Shown: positions 26,536 through 35,956 of the stretch, piece after piece
Layout: each line of letters begins with the position of its first letter
How positions within the stretch are numbered: the first letter of the stretch is position 1
Assembly: GCA_024707325.1 (NCBI GenBank)
Contig: JANPZY010000004.1
Coordinates: 186,001-250,000 of the forward strand
Source: Opitutus sp.
Lineage (GTDB): Bacteria > Verrucomicrobiota > Verrucomicrobiia > Opitutales > Opitutaceae
Direction of reading: 5' to 3'
DNA: 64,000 nt
Translations under genes and position numbers: made by a program
The notes under the pieces: generated by a model
What the model saw: only the letters and a program-made list of their open reading frames with translations
Databases searched by the model: none
What the model was told of the DNA's origin: nothing

Positions 26536-29297
26536 ATGAAAACGCTGGTTGTTTTTCTCGAAGGGACCGACTGGTCCTTCGTTCAGCCCTTGGTCGCTCG
26601 CGGGCTCCTCCCCACCATCCAGACCCTCGTCTCTCGCGGCGTGTCGGCGGACATGATAAGCCTGCCTCCGTTTGCGGCGCCTATGCTCCTGGCCAGCGCG
26701 GTGACGGGGCAACGCGCGTGGCGTCACGGCGTCATCGCCGGCCCGGTCCGCGCAACAACGCCTCCGCGGACGGCCGCGCTCTGGGACATCGCCGGTCAAG
26801 CGGGACTTCGCTCGATCGTCGTCGGGGGACAGGACTGGATCCCAGACCACGCGTTCGACGGCGTGTTGGTTCCGGAGGCGTTTTTTCAATCCGGAGGGGC
26901 CGAAGTCGCGGTGCATCCGCGGGCATTATCCGAAGAGTTGGCGCCTTTACGTGTGGACTTGAGCTCCCTCGCGCCCGGAGCGATCAGACTGCTGTGTCCC
27001 CGCTTGGAGCCGGAGATCGCGTTGCACGATCCGCTCGCCCTCCAACTGGCCGTTGCCGTGTGCCATTTGTATTCGGTTCATAATGTCGCCTCGAGCCTGC
27101 TGGAGACCGAAACGTGGCAGCTCGGGATCGTGCATCATTCGTTCTTCGCTTCGATCCTCTCCTCCTTCGGCTCGCTCCCTCACTCCTCCACGCCGCGAGC
27201 TGTGCAAACCCGGTATGAAGGCGTCACCGAAAACGCGTGCCGTCTGCTGGACCTGCTCCTGCGCGAGCTGCTCACCGCCGCCGGCGCCGACACCCGCATC
27301 TTCATCGCCTCGACCCGAGGACGCGCTGTCCTCAGCCCCGGTGCCGGCATGGATTATCCGCTGCAACCGGCAGGCGCCGGACTCTTCGCCGCCGCCGGGC
27401 CGGGGATGCGCCAAGGCCTGCGCCTAGGCTCGATCCATCTGCTCGATCTGGCGCCGACAGTGCTGCGCTCGCTTGATCTGCCGGGAGCACGGGACCAAGA
27501 CGGCCGGCCTTTGGTCGAGATCTTCGATCCTCCGGTGACGCTCACGCCCGTGGAGTCGTGGGGCGGACGTGCGGCGGAGCTCGCACCGCTTCCACTGTCG
27601 GATGCGTCCGCCTGCTTCCGTCTCGGACTCGATCTGATCGAAGCCACGCGCTTCGAGGAAGCGCGGTTGCCACTGCAACGGGCGCACCGTCTACGTCCCG
27701 AGAATCCGATTTTCGCGTTCTGGCTCGCTTGCTGCCAAGCGCGTCTCGGCCAGCTCGACGCGGCATGGAAAACAGCGGACGTCCTCCGGGACCACCTCTC
27801 ACCCGAGCGGCTGGACGTCGCGGCGCGCCTCGCGCTCCTCGCTGAACAGGCGGGACAACCCGGACGGGTGCTCGAATTTCTGCCGTTTCCCGTGGAGCCC
27901 GGCAAACTGCCGCCGATCGCCGTCGGTTGTCTGGCGAAAGCATTGATGGCCGCAAATCGCTGGGCCGACGCATTTGCCCTGCTCCGCGATCATCTGCCGC
28001 TGCGACCGACAAACGACATCTGGTTGGGACTCGCGCGCTGTTATCTGCACCTGCATCGATATCAGGATGCGGAGAAAGCCGCGCGTCATGCGATCGCAGA
28101 CAACCCCGGATTGGCTTTCGCCCATATTCATCTCGCCCATGCGCTGGTCGGCCAGAATCGCCAGGAAGAGGCGCGCGACGCCCTCAGGGAAGCGCACCGC
28201 CTCGCTCCGCATTTCGCCGAGGTGCGCACCGTCGTGCATGAGTTGGATCCCACGCTGGTCGGCGAGCTGAGCTGGTCGCCGTCCGCCCTTCCTCCGCCAG
28301 CGGTTCCGGCATTCTCCGGGGACGATGCCGCCGAACTGGAAGATGTTTCGGCGGACAGCGTCGATGTTTCGTCCGGTTCGACGGTCGTCGTGATCGCGAG
28401 GGTTCCCCATCGTCGGCCTGAATCCTTCGTTTTTCGGCCCCCGCGGCTTCACGAGGCCCCTCGACTCGGATCGCTCGCGCCCGCGTTGGCGCATCCTTCG
28501 GACTGGCACTCTCGCGTCTGGGAAACGTCGGGCCCCGCTGCGCGGTTTGTCGGTTGCGCGCGGTGGCGACCCGCGCCCGGGGATCTTTCCACCGTCCATC
28601 TTTTTCGTCACGCTGGCACCGCGGGTCCGCGTGGAAGCGTTCGCCCGGGAATTGTTGCGCCCCGTGCTCAGCGAGATCCAAGACACCGGCGCGCACCAAA
28701 TCGTGGTGACAACCCACGAAGCGGGGGAATGGGAACGCGGATTGCGCCACCATTTCCCGCAGATCAAGGCGTGGACCGACGAGGATTGGATCGGCGATCC
28801 GCTGCTTCTGCGGGAGCGCCTGTGCCGCTACGATTCCGCGGAGGTGTCCGCGTTGAAATCGGGTTGGACCGTTCGTCCCCTGGTGGCCGGAGACTGGGAT
28901 TTCGTCCAGCAATGGGGCGTGGCGAAAAAATTATTTCAGCGCGGAGCATTTCGAAAAATTGAAACGTCACCACGCCCCCGACCTGTCCTGGTGGGCCCAG
29001 CACCCGGACGGCCCTGCAGGGCTTCTCGTCGCCGCCCGGCGAGAGCGTGCCGCCGGGTTGGAGTTCATCTGCGGGCATCCCCGCCATCCCGAACGCTGGG
29101 GTCTCGCAACGGCGCTGCTGCTCCGGCGCTTCGTCGCTTATGGAACCCCGACCGTGCCCTACGACAGTTTTCGACTCACCACGAATCTGAACCGGAATCG
29201 CGCCATGCACGTTCTGGCGACACGCCTCGGCCTGCGCCGCACCCGGGAACACCATCACTTTCAAATCACCCTTCACACCGTCCGGACGACGGCGTGA
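26536..29297 (+). CDS. alkaline-phosphatase-superfamily-like / TPR / GNAT fusion protein (two apparent frameshifts)
   Basis: Restored length ~919 residues from the ATG at 26536. Residues 1-360 have the layout of type I phosphodiesterases (MKTLVVFLEGTDW, HLLDLAPTVLRSLDLP, GRPLVEIF), but the usual metal and nucleophile residues are replaced. Glu9 stands where Asp is normal, 44-58 lacks the Thr/Ser nucleophile, and STRG replaces SDHG. Residues ~370-600 are TPRs (LARCYLHLHRYQDAEKAARH). After an acidic linker the C-terminal ~220 residues are GNAT-like (final NRNRAMHVLATRLGLRR). Frames shift at the T5 run 28601-28605 and the A6 run 28925-28930, each with one base too many. Removing both gives 920 codons including the stop. 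The phosphatase part is probably a binding domain; this is inference. Confidence 0.6.
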
Positions 29298-29388
29298 AAG
29301 GGATCGATCGGCATCTGTCGGGCGCCCGCCGGGAAAATCCAGAGGGACGGATCCGACGGGAGGGACCAAAGTGGTCATGGGGCACGGC

Positions 29389-29421
29389 AAAGGGGTCATG
29401 TCTGAACGTTTGACAGCACTG
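29389..29421 (+). repeat. possible REP/RAYT-type repeat relic
   Basis: AAAGGGGTCATGTCTGAAC followed by GTTTGACA resembles the GGGGTCAGGTCT...TTTGACA sequences found around REP-associated tyrosine transposases. A related piece (CAAAGGGTCATGGGTGCC) follows near 29552. No transposase gene is present. I see no gene in 29298-29647. Confidence 0.3.
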
Positions 29422-29653
29422 ACTTGAACGGGCGTCTCTTCACTCCTCCCCTTCCCGGAATCGGCGCACAGTGCGTCACACTACTCGCCTTGCCCATCTC
29501 GGGCCGGCTTGGCAAACATCACTATAGCTACTGCTGCCCGAGGAAACAGGCAAAGGGTCATGGGTGCCCCTTGATTGCGACCTCGAGTGCCCGACGCACG
29601 CCACGGTCTTGAGTTTTCCTGTCGTCCGACCGTTGTCGTAAGCCCCTTTGATC

Positions 29654-30505
29654 GTGCCCTCGTTCGTCAACGTCTCCGCCTACAAATTCACTCCGCTCGA
29701 CGAGCTTCCCGTCTGGCGTGAGCGGTTGCTGGAGGTGTGTCGCGCGGGCGATCTGCGCGGGACCATCCTGTTGAGCGTGGAGGGCATCAACCTGTTCGTC
29801 GCCGGCACGCGGAGCGGGATCGATGCGCTGCTCGCCACGGTGCGCAGCATGCCGGGCCTGGCCGATTTCACGCCCAAGGAAAGTTTCAGTGCGGAACAGC
29901 CGTTCAATCGGATGCTGGTGAAGATCAAAAAAGAAATCATCACGTTCGGTATTCCCGGCATCGATCCCGCGCGCCGCCCGAGTCCGAAATTCCCCGCGCG
30001 CACGTTGAAGCAGTGGCTCGACGAAGGCCGGCCGATCACGCTCCTCGACACACGCAACGACTACGAAATCCGCCTCGGCACTTTTCGCGGCGCCGTCCCC
30101 GCCGGGATCGAGAGCTTCCGCGAGTTTCCCGCCGCCGCAAAAAAACTGCCGGAGGAAATGAAGGAGCGTCCGGTCGTGATGTTTTGCACGGGCGGCATCC
30201 GCTGCGAAAAGGCCGGACCGTTTCTCGAGCAGGCCGGCTTCAAAAACGTGCATCAACTCGACGGCGGTATCCTAAAATATTTCGAGGAGTGCGGCGGCGC
30301 GCACTACGAGGGCGAGTGTTTCGTTTTCGATCAACGCGTCGGCGTCGATCCCGCGCTGCGCGAGACGAACTCCGTGCTGTGCTTCAACTGCCAGATGCCT
30401 CTCACGGAAGCCGAACAGCAGGACCCTCGCTACGTGCCGGACGTCAGTTGTCCCCATTGCGCGGATACGGCTGCCGCCGGCCACGTGCCACGAGGCGCGA
30501 CGTAA
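29654..30505 (+). CDS. trhO: tRNA uridine(34) hydroxylase, rhodanese domain (TrhO/YceA family)
   Basis: About 284 residues from the GTG at 29654; a TTG at 29648 is the alternative. It has an N-terminal acylphosphatase-like domain ([27 protein letters not shown]) and a rhodanese domain (~125-220) with the catalytic Cys in [17 protein letters not shown]-terminal Cys pair region ([20 protein letters not shown]) follows. It makes 5-hydroxyuridine at the wobble base of tRNAs. The gene stands alone between repeat relics and the sigma-factor gene. Confidence 0.9.
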   Translation: MPSFVNVSAYKFTPLDELPVWRERLLEVCRAGDLRGTILLSVEGINLFVAGTRSGIDALLATVRSMPGLADFTPKESFSAEQPFNRMLVKIKKEIITFGIPGIDPARRPSPKFPARTLKQWLDEGRPITLLDTRNDYEIRLGTFRGAVPAGIESFREFPAAAKKLPEEMKERPVVMFCTGGIRCEKAGPFLEQAGFKNVHQLDGGILKYFEECGGAHYEGECFVFDQRVGVDPALRETNSVLCFNCQMPLTEAEQQDPRYVPDVSCPHCADTAAAGHVPRGAT

Positions 30506-30643
30506 GGTCTTCGACGCCGACGCCTACACCGGCAATGCTCGGAAATCCCACCGGGCTGTTCGAGCCCGCGGCGCGTCCTTGAATTATGAACGATCGCTCG
30601 GCGCCTCACACGTCAGAGCAGGACGTGAACGGCGGAACGACCC

Positions 30644-31516
30644 TCAACGATCCGGCCCCGCAAAACTCGCGCGAATGCGCTCCAGGATTGCCGGCGCATG
30701 CGTCAGCGGCGCGTCGCGATACACCTCAGCGTAGGCCCGCTGCGCGGCTTGTAATTCTTCGAGACGGCCGGGCGCCACCTCTCGCACGCTGGCCAGTCGT
30801 TCGGGCGTGAACTGACGCCGGTGCGGATCGAGCCAGCCGTTGCGCATGAAGGCTCCCGCTTTCTTCGTGCACCGACACGGATTCGCCGCGTTCACCAGCC
30901 CGCACTTGTCGTGCATGAACTGATACAGGTCCTGTCGCGCGCGCGTGAGCAGTTGCCGGAAATTCGCAGAAGACACCTCCATGATCTCTGCGCCTTCATC
31001 GCTCGTGACGCCAAAAACCTCGCCGAGCACAAACGCCAGGCGCTGCCTGCGATCAAGGCACATCAGCATCGCCGTGATGCACCCGAGCTTTGCTTCTTCG
31101 ACCAGCAGCCCGTGCCCGATAGGCAAAAGCGATTCGTCCGGCAGTTCGGAATCCTCACATTCGTCCAACGAACGCGCCATATCGACGAACGTCATTCGCC
31201 GCTCCTCCATCTCCGACTTCCGGACGTTCAGCAGGTGGTTCACGGCGATGCGAGAGAGCCACGTCGAGAATTTGCTCCGACCTTCGAAGGAACCGAGATG
31301 CGTCATGGCCTTCAGCAGGATCTCCTGCGTCGCGTCTTGCGCGACATCGCGCCGCCACACCATCCGCAGCGCCAGATTGAAGATCCACGGTTCGTGCCGC
31401 CGAAGCAGGCAGTCGAGCGCTTCGAGGTCGCCCGCCCGCGCGGCCTCGATCCAGCCATGCTCCTCCGGGACGGATGACAACGGCGGACGCAGCGCAGCGG
31501 ACGGAGAAGCCGGCAT
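30644..31516 (-). CDS. ECF-type RNA polymerase sigma factor with Cys-containing C-terminal extension
   Basis: 290 residues from the ATG at 31516; the longer frame upstream overlaps the DUF1398 gene and is rejected. Region 2 is seen as LLRRHEPWIFNLALRMVWR, then DATQEILLKAMTHLGSFEG and FSTWLSRIAVNHLLN. Region 4 is LDRRQRLAFVLGEVFGVTSD, then MEVSSANFRQLLTRARQDLY. Beyond region 4 about 85 extra residues follow, starting CGLVNAANPCRCTKKAGAF, a possible metal-binding Cys cluster. No anti-sigma gene is adjacent, so the extension may be the sensor. The DUF1398 gene lies 25 bp upstream in the same direction. Confidence 0.85.
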   Translation of the reverse strand: MPASPSAALRPPLSSVPEEHGWIEAARAGDLEALDCLLRRHEPWIFNLALRMVWRRDVAQDATQEILLKAMTHLGSFEGRSKFSTWLSRIAVNHLLNVRKSEMEERRMTFVDMARSLDECEDSELPDESLLPIGHGLLVEEAKLGCITAMLMCLDRRQRLAFVLGEVFGVTSDEGAEIMEVSSANFRQLLTRARQDLYQFMHDKCGLVNAANPCRCTKKAGAFMRNGWLDPHRRQFTPERLASVREVAPGRLEELQAAQRAYAEVYRDAPLTHAPAILERIRASFAGPDR

Positions 31517-31541
31517 GATCCTACTCCAACAAAGTGCGGAG

Positions 31542-31955
31542 CTATTGGCGAGCTTCGGGCCCGGCCCCGGGAAACCACTCGGTGTGCTGGTCGCCGCGGC
31601 GTCCCAGATAGGTGACGCGCTTCCCCTGCAGAAACGCGAAGTATCCCTGCACGCCCGCGGCCATGACGCGTCGCGTGAAATCGCGGTAGCGTTGCCCATG
31701 CCGCTGGCTATCGACGATCGCCGCCTTGACCGCGGCCGCATCGAACTCCGGCGCCACGTCGGGCAGACCTTCGTAAGAGATCGCGATCACGACCACCGCC
31801 GAACCGTTGACCGAGTAGAACGACTTCTGCCGCGCCACGTAATCCACGTGATAAAACTCGACGCCTGCGCGGAGCAGATTGCCGACGACCTCGGGAAAGG
31901 AGATCGCACCCGCCAGCGTCTTCGCCGCCGTGTCCTCGATGATTTCAGTATCCAT
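31542..31955 (-). CDS. DUF1398 family protein
   Basis: 137 residues. DUF1398 features: VEFYHVDYVARQKSFYS, AVKAAIVDSQRHGQRYRDFT, then the C-terminal VQGYFAFLQGKRVTYLGRRGD motif. A cytoplasmic protein with no signal peptide; its biochemical function is not known. It is followed after 25 bp by the ECF sigma factor, so the two are probably cotranscribed. Upstream, 31956-32171 is a gene-free stretch holding a single arm of the GCGCTTCTTTGCGG-type repeat near 32115-32160. Confidence 0.75.
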   Translation of the reverse strand: MDTEIIEDTAAKTLAGAISFPEVVGNLLRAGVEFYHVDYVARQKSFYSVNGSAVVVIAISYEGLPDVAPEFDAAAVKAAIVDSQRHGQRYRDFTRRVMAAGVQGYFAFLQGKRVTYLGRRGDQHTEWFPGAGPEARQ

Positions 31956-32171
31956 ATGCCGGATTGGACAATTCCACGCCTGCGGCTGTGACAGAACCGC
32001 GCCATTTCCGGAAAATTGTTTTGATCGCCAAGTCCTCGTTTGTAGCGGCGGTCCCTCCCGCGCATTCGTTCCACAACCGCCAACCCCAACTGCGGATTCA
32101 AAAAGCAGCCGGTTCTTCTCGTTGGCGAAGGACCTTCTTTACGCCTTTTGCGCTTCTTTGCGGCTCTGGAT

Positions 32172-32609
32172 TCAGCCCGCTTTCCGTCCGAGAATCGCGT
32201 CCGCGGAAATTGCGAACCGCTCGGCCAGACGCCGCACGTGGTCGACCGTCAGGTTGCGCGTGCCTTTCAAAATCTTGTAGGCCACCGAGCGGTCGACTTC
32301 GAGCAGCTCTGCGAGATCGTCGCCACTCAGTTCGTTCTCTTCCAAAAGCAGCCGAACGAGTTCCAGTCCCGTCTTTTGCTTCGGCATCTGCAGATGCTCC
32401 GCCTCGTAAGCCTCGATCTGCTGACTAAGGATCTCGAGAAAATCTTCCTGGTCACTGTTGAGCTTCATTCCCGCGAGCGCATCCACCACTTGGACCGTGT
32501 TCTGGTAGCTGACTTCGTCGTGAATGGGTCGTGGGACGTGCAGCGCGACCAGACCTTCATAGGTCTTCGGCAGCTTCTTCGGCAGCGCTCCTGGGTTGGT
32601 GGTAGTCAT
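32172..32609 (-). CDS. higA: HigA-type antitoxin, XRE-family helix-turn-helix
   Basis: 145 residues. The ATG at 32609 overlaps the toxin stop by 4 nt (ATGA), which decides the start. The C-terminal half is an XRE-type DNA-binding domain (LSGDDLAELLEVDRSVAYKI, LKGTRNLTVDHVRRLAERFA). The N-terminal half, with YEGLVALHVPRPIHDEVSY, is typical of HigA antitoxins of the COG5499 type. It should bind and neutralise HigB and repress its own promoter. Confidence 0.88.
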   Translation of the reverse strand: MTTTNPGALPKKLPKTYEGLVALHVPRPIHDEVSYQNTVQVVDALAGMKLNSDQEDFLEILSQQIEAYEAEHLQMPKQKTGLELVRLLLEENELSGDDLAELLEVDRSVAYKILKGTRNLTVDHVRRLAERFAISADAILGRKAG

Positions 32610-32911
32610 AACGTGTCTTTCCAAGTGCCCTTGTCGTATTCCGCGTGGGTTAGGACGCGGAGAATGTAGATCCGTTCCTTGTTGTAGTGGATGGCCGTTA
32701 TAAGCCGGTAGGCGTCACCGAGATTGAAAACAGTCACTGTTCGCCCGCTCTCGACCGTAACTTGATCCGCATGTCGAAACGAGGCCCTCGTCTCGGCGAG
32801 CGTCCTCCAGCGCGCAGCTTTCGCGACGGAATACCAAAACTCGACCTTCGGCCTGAGGGCTGCGTGCTTAGCGGCTGACTCAACGAGACGCTTGAGCGTG
32901 ATGATGCGCAT
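32606..32911 (-). CDS. higB: HigB-type mRNA interferase toxin
   Basis: 101 residues. The sequence follows the HigB_toxin family: MRIITLKRLVESAAKH at the start, FWYSVAKAARWRTLAETRAS in the middle, VTVFNLGDAYRLITAIHYN and the C-terminal VLTHAEYDKGTWKD. It is expected to be a RelE-fold ribosome-dependent mRNA interferase. The toxin gene precedes the antitoxin gene, as is usual for higBA, with a 4-nt overlap. Nothing suggests that either is damaged. Confidence 0.9.
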   Translation of the reverse strand: MRIITLKRLVESAAKHAALRPKVEFWYSVAKAARWRTLAETRASFRHADQVTVESGRTVTVFNLGDAYRLITAIHYNKERIYILRVLTHAEYDKGTWKDTL

Positions 32912-33201
32912 GCGGGTTCGAATTCGGATTCGTAGCGTTCACTCTCATGCTCCCATTGGTTGAGGGTTCGTTGTGTCGAGACCTTGTGCCGCCACGATGG
33001 TGGCCATTTTGGCCACGTCAACAGTTCAGTGACCTTCGGGGCCACAAACAACCTACCTCTCCTCGCCCAGGCGATCTCTGACGGACTCCACGCCACCGCT
33101 TTCTAAACAGTTCCTGCTCAAAAAATGCGAGTGCAGCCTACCCGTTGATTCGTTCGGCGAGTTGCTACCGGCGGCGCGATCGTGACAGTGGGCGCCGATC
33201 T

Positions 33202-34443
33202 ATGCCTAGCCGTCCGTCCGAACGCGTCCTTCTCCTGATTCTCGCTGCGATTCAGTTCACCCACATCATGGACTTCATGGTCATGATGCCGCTGGCGCCG
33301 CAGTTGATGCGCCAGCTCGACCTCGGGGCTGGGCAATTCAGCGCGTTGGTCGCGGCCTACTCGATTGCGGCGGGAGTCGTCGGTTTGTTGAGCGCGCCGT
33401 TCATCGATCGTTTCGATCGCCGGACGTTGCTGCTGTGGATGTATGCCGGTTTCACGATCGCGACGCTGCTCTGCGGGCTCGCGTCCAATGCTCACACGCT
33501 CCTGCTCGCCCGCATCCTCGGCGGCGCGTTTGGCGGCGTGTCCGGTTCGCTGTGTCTCGCGATCGTGAGCGACCTCATTCCGCCGGAGCGTCGCGCGGCC
33601 GGGATCGGCATCGTCATGACGGCGTTTGCGTTTGCCGCAGCCATCGGCGTGCCGGTCGGTTTGCAACTCGCGCTGTATTTCGGGTGGCGTTCGCCGTTCA
33701 CCGTCATCGCGGCGTTTGCCGCCGTGGTGTGGAGTTTGATGTATCGCCTGATGCCGCCGGTGCGCGGGCACCTGCAGAGTGGCGTCCACAAGGGGCAGGC
33801 GTTTCGAGCCTTGTTGCGCGACGGCAATGCGGGGCGCGGGATTCTTTTCATGGCGGTCATGGTGCTCGGCCATTTCAGCATCATCCCCCTGCTCTCTCCG
33901 CATCTGGTCGGCGATCTGGCGCTGCCGGAAAAATATCTCTCGCTCGTCTATTTCGTCGGCGGCGTCGCGAGCGTCCTGACCGCTCCGCGCGTCGGACGCA
34001 TCGCCGATTGCCTCGGACGCCAGCGCGTCTTCACCTACATGGTGATCGCGGCGTGCGCGGTGATTCTCACGATCGCGAATGCCGGACCGCTGCCGGTCTG
34101 GGTGACCTTGGGGCTGGCGGGTTTGTTTTTCATTTTCGGCAGCGGGCGCTTCGTTCCCGCGCAGGCGATCATCACCCTCGCCGTGCCGTCGTCGCGACGC
34201 GGTGCGTTCCTGAGTCTCACGAGTTGCGCGCGCGATCTCGCGTCAGGCATCAGTTCGACATTGGGCGGCTGGGTCGTGGTCAAACAGCCGAACGGACACC
34301 TGCTTCATTTCAACTGGCTCGGCTGGATCGCCGTCGCTGCGGGGCTGCTGAGCATCGCAGTCGCACGCATGGTGCGGGTGAACGACACCGGAGCGCCTTC
34401 GGCCTTGGCGAATCTCAAGGCCGAGCCGCAGCCGGCGAGTTAG
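33202..34443 (+). CDS. MFS transporter (drug/sugar efflux type)
   Basis: 413 residues from the ATG at 33202 (MPSRPSERVLLLILAAIQFT); the frame is open upstream but the extra residues are Arg-rich. There are 12 predicted transmembrane helices. The cytoplasmic loop 2-3 motif is APFIDRFDRRTLLLWMYAGF, and SVLTAPRVGRIADCLGRQR is the matching loop of the second half. It is probably an exporter of the AraJ/Bcr-type drug-H+ antiporter group; no substrate is indicated. 33-33.2 kb upstream holds no gene. Confidence 0.87.
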   Translation: MPSRPSERVLLLILAAIQFTHIMDFMVMMPLAPQLMRQLDLGAGQFSALVAAYSIAAGVVGLLSAPFIDRFDRRTLLLWMYAGFTIATLLCGLASNAHTLLLARILGGAFGGVSGSLCLAIVSDLIPPERRAAGIGIVMTAFAFAAAIGVPVGLQLALYFGWRSPFTVIAAFAAVVWSLMYRLMPPVRGHLQSGVHKGQAFRALLRDGNAGRGILFMAVMVLGHFSIIPLLSPHLVGDLALPEKYLSLVYFVGGVASVLTAPRVGRIADCLGRQRVFTYMVIAACAVILTIANAGPLPVWVTLGLAGLFFIFGSGRFVPAQAIITLAVPSSRRGAFLSLTSCARDLASGISSTLGGWVVVKQPNGHLLHFNWLGWIAVAAGLLSIAVARMVRVNDTGAPSALANLKAEPQPAS

Positions 34444-34476
34444 TCCGGCTAGGCGAGCGCCGTTAGGATTTCGGAG

Positions 34477-34667
34477 TTAAGCGCAAAGACGCGAAGAGCC
34501 GCGAAGTTCGCGAAGACCTTTCGCTCATCCGCGTCTTTTCACTGCTGAGTGACTGCTCACCAGATTTGCCAATGTGGGCGCGGTAGGGGCACCGCGCCCT
34601 CAAGGAGGGACAGTCTCAAATTCCAACTTCTTCGCCTCTCTTCGCGTCTTTGCGCCTTTGCGCTTAA
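34477..34667. repeat. long inverted repeat, GCGCAAAGACGCGAAG type
   Basis: The left arm begins TTAAGCGCAAAGACGCGAAG at 34477. The right arm (34640-34667) is CTTCGCGTCTTTGCG then CCTTTGCGCTTAA. A smaller hairpin (GGGCGCGGT/ACCGCGCCC) lies inside near 34577-34600. It fills the space between the convergent MFS and DAHP synthase genes. Same family as 22649-22737 and the single arm near 32115-32160. Confidence 0.7.
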
Positions 34668-34701
34668 TTCCGATCCGCGCCGATCCGCTCCGGACGATCA
34701 A

Positions 34702-35733
34702 TCACCCGCGTTGCAGCGCCCAAAGCGCCTTCGCTTGCGCGATGGTTTTCTTCAGGACGTCGGGCGTGATCGATTGCTTCGGATCGTCGCCGATGCCCTT
34801 GGCGGGTTCGACGTGCGACTCGATGCAGAGACCATCGGCACCATACGCAACCGCGGCGAGTGCGGCCGCCGGGACGTAGTTGGCCTTGCCGACCGAGTGA
34901 GACGGATCGACGACGACCGGCGCCCAAGTCTTTTCCTTGAGGAGCGGCGTGATGCTTTCGTCCGGATGGTTGCGGTAGCCGTCGAGCGTCGGCGTGGTGC
35001 CGCGCGGGCACAGGATCACATTGGGATTCCCAAAAGCGGCGATGTATTCGGCCGCGGAGATGAACTCGTTGAGCGGGCCCATGTGGATGCTGCGCTTGAG
35101 CAACACGCAGGTGTTCTTCTGCGCGATCGCGCGGCCGATGGAGCGCAGCAGCGAGTAGTTGAGCGCGTTGCGCGCGCCGACTTGCAGCGAGTGCACGCCG
35201 GCATCGAGCGCGAGCTGGATGTGCGACTCCTCCATCACCTCCGTGTCGACCGGCAGACCGGTGCGGCGAGACGCCTCCATGAGGATGTCGAGTGACTTCA
35301 CATCGCCCTGGAACGTGTAGGGATTGGTGCGCGGTTTCCACACGCCACCACGGATGACGTGCGCGCCAGCCTCCTTTACGGCGTGGGCGGTTTCGTAGAA
35401 ATAATTGGGGTTCTTCGGATCGATCGTGCACGCGCCGGCGATCACGAGGAGCTCCTCGCCGAGCGTCACGCCGCCGAGCTGGATGCGGTGGGTGGACAGG
35501 TCGGAGCGACGATCCATCAGCTTGAACGGAGACTGGATCCGGTCGATCCGCTCGATGTAGTCCAGACCCTCCAGCCGGTTGATCATCAACTCGTCTCGCT
35601 CATCGCCGACGATCGCGTAGATCGTGCGCACCGCACCAATGATGGGCTGAATCTTGCAGCCAAACTCGGTCACGATGTCGGTGACGGTCGCGAGTTGCTC
35701 AGGCGTGAGACGGTTGGTTTTAGGGAGGATCAT
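34702..35733 (-). CDS. aroF: 3-deoxy-7-phosphoheptulonate (DAHP) synthase, AroA-beta/KDO8PS-like type
   Basis: 343 residues. First step of the shikimate pathway: PEP plus erythrose-4-phosphate to DAHP. The N-terminal ~90 residues are a ferredoxin-like regulatory domain (LTPEQLATVTDIVTEFGCKI), usual in the type I-beta group with feedback control. The barrel has VIAGACTIDP, HVIRGGVWKPRTNPYTFQG, VLLKRSIHM, VILCPRGTTPT, VVVDPSHSVGK and the metal-site Cys/His/Glu set. The ATG at 35733 lies only 11 nt after an intrinsic terminator. Expression is probably set by aromatic attenuation (see 35744-35883). No Shine-Dalgarno sequence is visible between the T-run and the ATG. Confidence 0.95.
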   Translation of the reverse strand: MILPKTNRLTPEQLATVTDIVTEFGCKIQPIIGAVRTIYAIVGDERDELMINRLEGLDYIERIDRIQSPFKLMDRRSDLSTHRIQLGGVTLGEELLVIAGACTIDPKNPNYFYETAHAVKEAGAHVIRGGVWKPRTNPYTFQGDVKSLDILMEASRRTGLPVDTEVMEESHIQLALDAGVHSLQVGARNALNYSLLRSIGRAIAQKNTCVLLKRSIHMGPLNEFISAAEYIAAFGNPNVILCPRGTTPTLDGYRNHPDESITPLLKEKTWAPVVVDPSHSVGKANYVPAAALAAVAYGADGLCIESHVEPAKGIGDDPKQSITPDVLKKTIAQAKALWALQRG

Positions 35734-35743
35734 GGTGAAACAG

Positions 35744-35773
35744 AAAAAGCCGCCCTTGTGAGGCGGCTTCGGC
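35744..35773 (-). terminator. attenuator terminator/antiterminator hairpin of aroF
   Basis: On the minus strand an 8-bp stem AAGCCGCC-TCACAAG-GGCGGCTT (35769-35747) is followed by five Ts, a complete intrinsic terminator that ends just before the aroF ATG. Its 5' arm overlaps GCCGAAGCC (35773-35765). GCCGAAGCC can instead pair with GGCTGCGGC (35814-35806) inside the end of the leader peptide gene (8 pairs, one mismatch). The two structures exclude each other. Confidence 0.8.
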
Positions 35774-35796
35774 AGAGTTGAGAATAATTGTGAGAC

Positions 35797-35883
35797 TCAG
35801 GATTCGCCGCAGCCGACCACGCCGTTTCGGAAGTAAAAGCCCGAAAACAGGACCGAGGTGAAGAACTGCCAGTAGCGGATCAC
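35797..35883 (-). CDS. aromatic-rich leader peptide of the aroF attenuator
   Basis: A 28-codon reading frame from GTG (35883) to TGA (35797-35799). Eight codons are aromatic: Tyr4, Trp5, Phe7, Phe8, Phe13, Phe16, Tyr17, Phe18. The last codons, Gly24-Cys25-Gly26, encode the strand that competes with the terminator. A ribosome stalled at the aromatic codons would leave that strand free and allow the antiterminator, and thus aroF expression. A ribosome reaching the stop codon would cover it and let the terminator form. The start codon is uncertain; in-frame TTG codons exist upstream. Confidence 0.7.
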   Translation of the reverse strand: MIRYWQFFTSVLFSGFYFRNGVVGCGES

Positions 35884-35956
35884 GCCCAGAGGACTGTCCG
35901 GCAATCGCCCGGTTGTCAACGCCGCCGCCCGCCGGTGTCACCTCCTCGCCGCAGTC

